Shown in pieces: positions 1-4,212 of a DNA stretch of 8,026 nt. Position 1 is the first letter of the stretch, and each line of letters starts with the position of its first letter. The DNA is from UBA4246 sp045113475 (GTDB lineage: Bacteria; Bacillota; Clostridia; Christensenellales; Aristaeellaceae). Below the pieces are notes generated by a model. It saw nothing but the letters and a program-made list of their open reading frames with translations, did not search any database and was not told where the DNA came from. The stretch spans positions 1 through 8,026 of the forward strand of contig JBGUIY010000264.1 of NCBI GenBank assembly GCA_045113475.1, read 5' to 3'. Position numbers and translations under genes: made by a program.

Positions 1-92
1 GCGGGCAGGCCGTCGCCGGTCAGGCGGAAGATATAGCTCATCCGCGCGTTGCGAAGGTGGAACAGCTTGTCCCGGACAATGATCTCAGCCAT
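1..92 (-). CDS. Alpha-galactosidase (GH36-like), N-terminal fragment
   Basis: Only the first 30 codons are inside the window; the gene continues past position 1. The start is ATG at 92-90, with GGAGG at 103-99 six bases upstream, so the start is well supported. The visible N-terminus begins MAEIIVRDKLFHLRN and continues with MSYIFRLTGDG. A short beta-strand opening of the type 'FHL...SYIF.+...G.L' is characteristic of the N-terminal beta-sandwich of family GH36 alpha-galactosidases (MelA/AgaN/RafA type). These hydrolyse terminal alpha-1,6-galactose from melibiose and raffinose-family sugars, usually in the cytoplasm. No signal peptide is seen. The gene lies 37 bases downstream of the flippase gene on the same strand and is probably co-transcribed with it, though the functions do not obviously match. 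The assignment rests on recognising a short N-terminal pattern and cannot be confirmed without the rest of the protein. Confidence 0.6.
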   Translation of the reverse strand, partial: MAEIIVRDKLFHLRNARMSYIFRLTGDGLP

Positions 93-129
93 GGTTTTCC
101 TCCAGAATAGTCTTCAGGGATGGTCGTGT

Positions 130-1743
130 TCAGGGAATATGCAGCAGTTTCCTGACCCTTGCGGGGATATCCTCCCGGTGGATGGCGCGGGTGAGGGCAG
201 CGGCGACCACATACACGCAGGCGGCGGCCAGGATCACCAGCAGCAACAGGGGCAGGGAACGGCAGAGCCGCCCGAAGCCGATGATCCGCTGCAGGCCCCA
301 GACCGCCAGCGCCATGACCGCTGCGGCGAGGCCGGGACGGAGCAGCAGATCCTGCAGGGACAGCCTGAGGCCGCTGTATTTGCTGACGTAGTATAGGTTG
401 GGCACCATGCTGACGGTATAGCACAGCAGCGACGCCAGCGGCGCGCCGTGGATATCGAAGCCCGGGATGCGGACCAGGGTGTAGTTGAGGGCGATCTTCA
501 TCGCGACGCCCGCGAGCAGGGTGTACATAGGGATCCGCTGCTTCCTGAGTCCCTGCAGGATGCCGCTGGTGGCCTGTACCTGCGTGAACAGGATGATGGT
601 CAGGGCCGAGAAGGTCAGCAGTTCGCCGCCCAGGTGGATCTGCTCCGGAGTGTAACGGCCAGTATTCCCATAAAGCACAGCCAGGATGGGCTCGGCCAGC
701 ATGCTCATGCCGACGGAGCAGGGCAGGCCGATCAGGGAGGCGAAGCGCAGGCCGGTGGCACTCTCCCGCTGGATGTGCGCCTTATCGTTGATGGCGACGC
801 CGGTGGCTATGGAAGGCACCAGGTTGATGCTCATGGCCATGGCAAGGGCTGTCGGGACGTTGATCAGCGGCAGCACCAGGCCCGAATACACGCCGTAGCG
901 GATCAGGGCGTCGTTGTCGGGCATGTAGCCCTTCATGATGTTCACCAGCATGTAGCTGTCGATGGTGTTGGCGAAGGGAACGATGCAGGCGCCGATGCTG
1001 ATGGGAATGGCGATCACAATGATGTTCCTGCAGATGGCTTTGTAGGATTCGGCCGGGATTCTCTCGTTCTGGACGATGCTTTTCAGCTCTTTCCTGCCCA
1101 GGAAATGGCAGGAAATCATGAACAGCAGGGCGCAGGCCTCTGCGCAGGAGGTGCCGATCAGGGCACCTGCCGCGCCGCGGGCGCAGCTGTCCATCAGGGA
1201 GGCACCGGTGTTGTACATGTGGGTGGCCAGGGGCAGGGCGATGAACACCTTGCCCACCTGCTCGATGAGCTGGGAAATGGCGGTAGGGGCCATCTGGCGC
1301 CGCCCCTGCATTTCGCCGCGGAATGCGCTCATCACGCAGACCAGGAAGAGGCTGGGCGCGATGCTCATGAAGCTCAGGGCCGATTCCGGCGTGCCCGCCG
1401 CGGCAGCCAGCTGGTGGCTGAAGGTGAGCATGATCAGGGACATGATCAGGCCGAGCAGGGTCAGCATGATCACGGACGCGCGGAACACGCGCTGGGCGTT
1501 GCGCACGTCATTGCGGGCGATACAGGACGCGACGGTGCGGGAAATGGCCACGGGGATACCCGCGGAGGACACCGTCAGCATCAGGTTATAGCTGGGGAAA
1601 ACCTGCTGGTAAATGCCCATGCCCGCCGGGCCGATGTTGCCGGCCAGCGGGATGCGGTACAGTACGCCCACGACCTTGCAGATGATGCCCGCCAGGCCCA
1701 GCAGGGAAATGCCGCCGATCAGGCTGCGCTGTTTCTGAGTCAT
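130..1743 (-). CDS. SpoVB/MurJ-like lipid-linked oligosaccharide flippase (MVF family)
   Basis: This 537-residue polytopic membrane protein has alternating hydrophobic segments through its whole length (for example about 8-28, 50-72, 88-108, 122-142, 160-180 and 190-212), consistent with the 12-14 helices of the MATE-like MVF/polysaccharide flippase family. Family signatures visible are YRIPLAGNIGPAGMGIYQQ near residues 29-47, SSAGIPVAISRTVA at 59-72 and FRGEMQGRRQMAPTAISQ at 141-158, a pattern shared by SpoVB, YtgP/MurJ and related proteins. Such proteins move lipid-linked glycan precursors, such as lipid II or other undecaprenyl-linked sugars, across the cytoplasmic membrane. SpoVB-type members act in spore cortex synthesis, but the sequence alone does not separate SpoVB, MurJ-like and exopolysaccharide roles. 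The start at ATG 1743-1741 is the first in-frame start codon. The best Shine-Dalgarno run, AAGGAAGGA at 1768-1760, lies an unusually long 16 bases away. An alpha-galactosidase gene follows 37 bases downstream. Confidence 0.85.
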   Translation of the reverse strand: MTQKQRSLIGGISLLGLAGIICKVVGVLYRIPLAGNIGPAGMGIYQQVFPSYNLMLTVSSAGIPVAISRTVASCIARNDVRNAQRVFRASVIMLTLLGLIMSLIMLTFSHQLAAAAGTPESALSFMSIAPSLFLVCVMSAFRGEMQGRRQMAPTAISQLIEQVGKVFIALPLATHMYNTGASLMDSCARGAAGALIGTSCAEACALLFMISCHFLGRKELKSIVQNERIPAESYKAICRNIIVIAIPISIGACIVPFANTIDSYMLVNIMKGYMPDNDALIRYGVYSGLVLPLINVPTALAMAMSINLVPSIATGVAINDKAHIQRESATGLRFASLIGLPCSVGMSMLAEPILAVLYGNTGRYTPEQIHLGGELLTFSALTIILFTQVQATSGILQGLRKQRIPMYTLLAGVAMKIALNYTLVRIPGFDIHGAPLASLLCYTVSMVPNLYYVSKYSGLRLSLQDLLLRPGLAAAVMALAVWGLQRIIGFGRLCRSLPLLLLVILAAACVYVVAAALTRAIHREDIPARVRKLLHIP

Positions 1744-1778
1744 TGTGATTGAAAACGAATCCTTCCTTAGGCTGGCCG

Positions 1779-1796
1779 CTCCGGCCGGGGCCGGAG
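1779..1796 (-). other. GC-rich hairpin in the flippase mRNA leader
   Basis: CTCCGGCC and GGCCGGAG form a perfect self-complementary arm pair separated by two bases (in practice a 7-pair stem with a 4-base loop). It lies inside the roughly 100-base leader between the predicted leftward start point (about 1845) and the flippase ATG. It is followed by the Shine-Dalgarno run rather than by a T-run, so it does not look like a terminator. A role in mRNA stability or ribosome access is possible but is inference. Confidence 0.5.
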
Positions 1797-1838
1797 GAAG
1801 ATGAAGTCATTTCAGGCCTGCTCTGCGCCGGGGCGACG

Positions 1839-1874
1839 AACAGACGGCTTCATTTTAAGTTGATGCCGTCTGTT
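1839..1874. promoter_or_regulatory. Operator-like inverted repeat across the flippase promoter
   Basis: AACAGACGGC (1839-1848) and GCCGTCTGTT (1865-1874) are perfect 10-base reverse complements separated by 16 bases. After one T/T mismatch, a further TCA/TGA pair continues inward. One arm sits between the -35 and -10 of the leftward promoter and the other overlaps its expected start point, so the -10 box lies between the arms. Neither predicted transcript (starting near 1845 leftward, near 1923 rightward) would contain both complete arms. The symmetry is therefore more likely read at the DNA level, as a repressor site, than as an RNA hairpin or terminator. The cognate regulator is not identifiable here. 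Confidence 0.55.
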
Positions 1875-1880
1875 TGTCAA
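1852..1880 (-). promoter_or_regulatory. Sigma-A-type promoter for the flippase gene
   Basis: Read leftward, there is a perfect -35 TTGACA at 1880-1875, a 17-base spacer, and a -10 TAAAAT at 1857-1852 (five of six consensus bases). The start point would fall near 1845, leaving a leader of about 100 bases. Both hexamers and the spacing fit the housekeeping sigma factor. The spacer and the start-point region carry the two arms of an inverted repeat, suggesting a repressed promoter. Confidence 0.75.
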
Positions 1881-1887
1881 GGAAGAA

Positions 1888-1916
1888 TAGACAATCGTGC
1901 TGATACATGATAGAAT
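1888..1916 (+). promoter_or_regulatory. Sigma-A-type promoter for the PHP-domain gene
   Basis: A -35 TAGACA at 1888-1893 and a -10 TAGAAT at 1911-1916 are separated by 17 bases, each matching consensus at five of six positions. TG at 1908-1909, one base before the -10, makes it an extended -10 promoter. Transcription would start near 1923, giving a leader of about 39 bases. The -35 box lies only seven bases from the -35 of the divergent flippase promoter, so the two promoters could influence each other. Confidence 0.7.
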
Positions 1917-1961
1917 ATGAAGGCTTTATGCCTTATTTGCTGAAGAAGAGGGTAACGGACG

Positions 1962-2747
1962 ATGGAATATACCTATGAAGTGCACCTCCACACCGACGAA
2001 AGCAGCGCCTGCGGCAAAACGCCCGCGCGGGAATACATTCCGTATTATCAGGACCAGGGCTACGACGGCATCGTCGTGACGGACCATTTTACTGGCAACC
2101 CCAGTTACGTGCCGGACCGCAGTGCCCCCTGGGAGCAGCAGGTGGCGGCCTACTGCCGCGGCTACGAGGAGGCGCTGGACGAGGGCATCCGCCGGAATTT
2201 CAAGGTCTTCTTCGGCATTGAGCAGCAGTTTGCCAACGACGAGTGCCTGATCTATGGCCCTGACAGGCAGTGGCTGCTGGACCATCCGGATATCGGATCC
2301 TGGTCCCGCCGCAGGATGTTCGATGAGGTGGAAAAGATCGGCGGCTGCATCGTACTGGCCCATCCCTTCCGGGTGCGGGACTACGTGACCAGGATCACGC
2401 TGAACACCTGTGTCCACGCCGTGGAAGCTTTCAACCGCGGCAACCGGCCCCAGGACGATATCTACGGCCTGGCCTACGCCAGGTACTACGGCTATCCCAT
2501 GACCGCCGGCTCGGACATGCACCTGATCAATCGCGACCGGGAGCTGTACGGCGTCGTATTCGGTGAACCCTGGCAGGATATCTTCAGTTACGTGAATGCC
2601 ATCCGGGAAAAGAAGCCCTTCGGCGTCAAAGCGGACCCCGGCCGCGGCCAGGGAACCCCTCAGCCCCTTGAACGTCCCTACGAATACCTGGACAGTAACG
2701 AACGGCCGGTGGCGTGGGATGTGAAGAGGATTTTCGAAAAGGATTGA
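1962..2747 (+). CDS. PHP-domain metal-dependent phosphoesterase
   Basis: The 261-residue protein has the ordered metal-ligand motifs of the PHP (polymerase and histidinol phosphatase) fold: HLH at residues 8-10 followed by a D12/E13 pair, TDH at 40-42, GIE at 85-87, AHP at 133-135 and GSDMH at 183-187. The family binds a two- or three-metal cluster and hydrolyses phosphoester bonds. Known substrates range from histidinol phosphate to 3'-phosphonucleotides, and none can be assigned here. There is no signal peptide or membrane segment, so it is cytoplasmic. The start ATG 1962 is preceded by GAGGG at 1948-1952 with nine bases of spacing, and a strong promoter lies just upstream. The C-terminal 35 or so residues (from about 227, PGRGQGTPQPLERP onward) are proline-rich and probably lie outside the core barrel. 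It is divergent from the flippase gene and appears monocistronic. It is not obviously HisK, since no other histidine gene is nearby. Confidence 0.85.
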   Translation: MEYTYEVHLHTDESSACGKTPAREYIPYYQDQGYDGIVVTDHFTGNPSYVPDRSAPWEQQVAAYCRGYEEALDEGIRRNFKVFFGIEQQFANDECLIYGPDRQWLLDHPDIGSWSRRRMFDEVEKIGGCIVLAHPFRVRDYVTRITLNTCVHAVEAFNRGNRPQDDIYGLAYARYYGYPMTAGSDMHLINRDRELYGVVFGEPWQDIFSYVNAIREKKPFGVKADPGRGQGTPQPLERPYEYLDSNERPVAWDVKRIFEKD

Positions 2748-2749
2748 TT

Positions 2750-2808
2750 GCTTCACGCGTAAGCAGCGGCGGCCCAGGGGCTGCCATAACCAGAGGCAGG
2801 CGTGAAGC
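2750..2808 (+). repeat. Nested inverted repeat after the PHP gene
   Basis: GCTTCACGC at 2750-2758 and GCGTGAAGC at 2800-2808 are perfect reverse complements. They begin two bases after the PHP stop codon and enclose a second hairpin (2768-2785). The structure could help end or protect the PHP transcript, but it is followed by CCGGCTAACG rather than a T-run, so it is not a standard intrinsic terminator. Confidence 0.5.
2768..2785 (+). repeat. GC-rich hairpin repeat, copy 1
   Basis: GGCGGCCC (2768-2775), two bases, GGGCTGCC (2778-2785): eight pairs including one G-T wobble. The surrounding 25 bases (2763-2787) match the second copy at 2887-2911 at 21 positions. The C/T difference at one stem position keeps pairing (G-C against G-U). 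This copy is not followed by a T-run. Confidence 0.5.
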
Positions 2809-2891
2809 CCGGCTAACGATCGCAATCATAATAAATTACTGCGTGCTTTAATGTCAGTAACTCTACTGTATTTATGCCACGGGAATGTAGC

Positions 2892-2909
2892 GGCGGCCCC
2901 CGGGCCGCC
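2892..2909 (+). terminator. Possible intrinsic terminator; GC-rich hairpin repeat, copy 2
   Basis: GGCGGCCC (2892-2899), CC, GGGCCGCC (2902-2909) make an eight-pair GC stem followed by ATTTTCG. The T-run is short, so termination is plausible but not certain. A weaker outer pair, GCCAC (2876-2880) with GTGGC (2916-2920), surrounds it. It lies about 145 bases after the PHP stop codon and could be the effective end of that transcript. It is a second copy of the hairpin at 2768-2785. Confidence 0.4.
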
Positions 2910-2947
2910 ATTTTCGTGGCGGAAATGCTGCTTCGATAACGAACACA

Positions 2948-2985
2948 ATCCCAAACATCATTACTTGAATCAATATGTTTGGGAT
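2948..2985. repeat. Perfect 11-base inverted repeat
   Basis: ATCCCAAACAT (2948-2958) and ATGTTTGGGAT (2975-2985) are exact reverse complements with a 16-base, AT-rich spacer. There is no T-run after it and no promoter hexamers in a fitting position. It might be a protein-binding site or the stem of an RNA element. Its function is unknown. Confidence 0.5.
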
Positions 2986-3051
2986 ATGGCGGTTGTATCT
3001 CGCACGGAATGCCCAAGGGTTGCCGCTGCACCGTATAATCCTGATAAACGC

Positions 3052-3071
3052 AACACTCATGGGTGTTTTTT
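3052..3071 (+). terminator. Weak intrinsic terminator candidate
   Basis: AACAC (3052-3056) pairs with GTGTT (3063-3067), extended inward by a T-G and a C-G pair, and runs into six T residues (3066-3071). The stem is short and AT-rich, so efficiency would be low. No gene ends directly before it; it would act on read-through from the PHP gene or on an unrecognised small transcript. Confidence 0.3.
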
Positions 3072-3099
3072 GGAAACCGCGGAGTGATTCGGCGGTTTC
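3072..3099. repeat. ACCGC/GCGGT hairpin repeat, copy 1 (left of AT-rich gene)
   Basis: GAAACCGC (3073-3080) pairs perfectly with GCGGTTTC (3092-3099) across an 11-base loop. The 28 bases 3072-3099 match 4093-4120 at 22 positions without gaps. One substituted position in the left stem arm (A to G) is matched by a T to C change opposite, keeping the pair. It does not run into a T-run. The element may be a dispersed intergenic repeat or an old terminator. Confidence 0.5.
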
Positions 3100-3232
3100 A
3101 ATTCGCCAAACGCCAAAGCCGCCTCTCCGCTTTGATTACATAAATTCATATAAATCTGGTAGTTCTGAAGCGGCTCTTTTCATTCAGCATGCGATTTTCT
3201 TATTTTGTGTTTATTTCTTTTGTTGATTTATG

Positions 3233-3238
3233 TATAAT
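3233..3238 (+). promoter_or_regulatory. -10 box for the exported-protein gene
   Basis: A perfect TATAAT at 3233-3238 lies in an AT-rich stretch 43 bases before ATG 3282, putting the start point near 3245. No good -35 hexamer is seen at 16-18 bases (the 17-base position reads TTTATT), so only the -10 is well supported. The box lies inside the upward extension of the open frame to ATG 3189, which favours the later start codon. Confidence 0.5.
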
Positions 3239-3281
3239 TCAGTTGTATCTTTTGCTGCTGCGGGATGAAAGGGAAAAAGTC

Positions 3282-3968
3282 ATGAGAAAGATATTTTCAT
3301 TTATCGTATTTATAAGCATTGTGTCCATATGCATAGCGGCGCATTCAGAACAGGAAATTGCGATTAAAGATATCCAAGAACCCGATACACCGTACTCACT
3401 TGAATTGGCAGTTCCCTTTGGCATAACTCATTCAGAGGCACAGTCTGTGATACCGCTCTTCATGAGTCCATATTCCAAAGAGCCTTTCAGCAGCGTGCCT
3501 GACGAACAAATATGTGAAGTATGGGCGTCTGAAACAATAGATGACAGTGTCTGGTTTTGTATCATTTATTTTGATTCTGAGGGCAATGAAAACAAGGGGT
3601 TTGTAAGGGGCACCGATTTTTATCAATTTACAATAGCCGGCTTAATAAGAATAATGAGTGATTCAGACATATCTGAATACTTGCAGAAATATATATCAAA
3701 TAAAGACTATTTATGGAACTTCAGGAATGATATCATTACAGCGACCCGCTCTTCGACTGTTGCTGCTGACGATACGGAATACCGGACAGACGAAGAGATC
3801 GAAAGAGATCAATATGCATATATTGTCAATAAAAGAACAAAGAGATTTCATTTGCCGTCATGCAAAAGCGTGAACGACATGAGTAATAAGAATCTCGAAA
3901 AAGTGTCTGTGCCCAGAGATGAACTGATCAATCAAGGCTATGCACCATGTAAGAACTGTAATCCATAA
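3282..3968 (+). CDS. Exported protein with C-terminal Ada-like Cys/His metal-binding module
   Basis: Read from ATG 3282 the protein has 228 residues. AAAGGG at 3268-3273, eight bases upstream, supports this start, and it places a classic signal peptide at the N-terminus: MRK, then a hydrophobic run to about residue 20, then AAHS. No lipobox cysteine is correctly placed, so it is likely secreted or loosely surface-attached rather than a lipoprotein. Residues 25-170 resemble nothing I recognise. The C-terminal part from about 178 (YAYIVNKRTKRFHLPSC) to the end (GYAPCKNC) has the H190, C194, C223, C226 layout of the short Ada-type zinc-binding module often appended to secreted nucleases and hypothetical proteins of Bacillota. 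The open frame extends to ATG 3189, but that would bury the signal peptide behind 31 residues. Hand counts on sample 60-base lines give about 25-38% GC, against about 60% in the radical SAM gene, suggesting transfer. Function unknown. Confidence 0.75.
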   Translation: MRKIFSFIVFISIVSICIAAHSEQEIAIKDIQEPDTPYSLELAVPFGITHSEAQSVIPLFMSPYSKEPFSSVPDEQICEVWASETIDDSVWFCIIYFDSEGNENKGFVRGTDFYQFTIAGLIRIMSDSDISEYLQKYISNKDYLWNFRNDIITATRSSTVAADDTEYRTDEEIERDQYAYIVNKRTKRFHLPSCKSVNDMSNKNLEKVSVPRDELINQGYAPCKNCNP

Positions 3969-4068
3969 CTTTCAGAATAATACAGAACACGCTTCATTTT
4001 TCGCGCGAGTGTCGACGCGCCGGCGTCAGCGGATCTGCATCCAGGCACGCACGCAAAGAATCGGGGGA

Positions 4069-4078
4069 TTACGCGTAA
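4069..4078. repeat. Perfect 10-base palindrome
   Basis: TTACGCGTAA is exactly self-complementary. It lies in the 244-base gap between the exported-protein gene and the radical SAM operon, 75 bases before the operon's -35 box. Its eight-base core, acgcgtaa, also occurs at 2755-2762. This may be chance; a binding site is possible. Confidence 0.3.
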
Positions 4079-4092
4079 AATTCTTGAATATT

Positions 4093-4121
4093 GGGGACCG
4101 CTGATTGATCCGGCGGTTCCC
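4093..4121. repeat. ACCGC/GCGGT hairpin repeat, copy 2 (right of AT-rich gene)
   Basis: GGGGACCGC (4093-4101) pairs with GCGGTTCCC (4113-4121) as nine pairs including one G-T wobble, with an 11-base loop. It is the partner of the hairpin at 3072-3099 (22 of 28 bases equal), so the two copies bracket the AT-rich gene at about 1 kb spacing in the same orientation. It is followed by TGGCATAGTTTTCTG, which has only a displaced run of four T, so termination is weak at best. Confidence 0.5.
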
Positions 4122-4152
4122 TGGCATAGTTTTCTGACGGCAGCCATAATCA

Positions 4153-4181
4153 TGGACAAACCTCTGCTTTCGTGCTAAAAT
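4153..4181 (+). promoter_or_regulatory. Sigma-A-type promoter of the radical SAM / RNase operon
   Basis: A -35 TGGACA at 4153-4158 and a -10 TAAAAT at 4176-4181 have an exact 17-base spacer, each matching five of six consensus bases. TG at 4173-4174 gives an extended -10. The expected start point near 4188 falls within the perfect palindrome TACGCGCGTA (4181-4190), which could be an operator. The leader would be only about 25 bases. Confidence 0.75.
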
Positions 4182-4212
4182 ACGCGCGTATCAACGCAGT
4201 GGAGGTTTTACG

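Larger units (their letters stand above)
2748..3281. other. Structured intergenic region without a convincing gene
   Basis: No open frame here has a ribosome binding site, recognisable product or consistent codon use; the short frames run through hairpins in several frames at once. What it does hold: a 9-base inverted repeat (2750-2758 with 2800-2808) just after the PHP stop codon; two copies of a GGCGGCCC/GGGCYGCC hairpin (2768-2785, 2892-2909); a perfect 11-base inverted repeat (2948-2958 with 2975-2985); a weak hairpin running into six T (3052-3071); a GAAACCGC hairpin (3073-3099); and a compound repeat GCGGAG/GGCGG with CCGCC/CTCCGC (3079-3130). The last 100 bases become AT-rich and carry the promoter of the next gene. 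It may contain a non-coding RNA or decayed mobile DNA, but neither is shown. Confidence 0.6.

Noticed and set aside
1586..1810. Possible leader peptide starting in the flippase 5' region (minus strand, 74 codons)
   Set aside because: There is only a weak AGCAGG-like site, it overlaps the flippase start out of frame for a long distance, and its composition is that of a shadow frame.
1926..2825. Long minus-strand open frame (299 codons)
   Set aside because: It is the antisense of the PHP gene, whose metal-binding motifs are unambiguous; GC-rich genes routinely give such open antisense frames.
2851..3087. Open frame of 78 codons on the + strand in the intergenic region
   Set aside because: It has no ribosome binding site, runs through three inverted repeats and shows no recognisable protein features. 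Other frames are open over the same bases on both strands.
3189..3281. Upstream ATG (3189) as start of the exported protein
   Set aside because: It lacks a Shine-Dalgarno, the TATAAT box lies inside this extension, and it would place a second hydrophobic stretch before a complete signal peptide that has its own AAAGGG site.
4001..4025. GCGCG/CGCGC inverted repeat as a terminator of the exported-protein gene
   Set aside because: The T-run precedes the stem instead of following it on the + strand, and the stem has only five pairs.
2755..4078. Eight-base direct repeat acgcgtaa at 2755 and 4071 as target-site duplication
   Set aside because: An eight-base match in over 1 kb is not convincing, there are no terminal inverted repeats next to it and no transposase inside.
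2750..4121. CRISPR array or insertion sequence
   Set aside because: The repeats are few, unevenly spaced and unlike in pairs. No Cas or transposase motif occurs in any frame.
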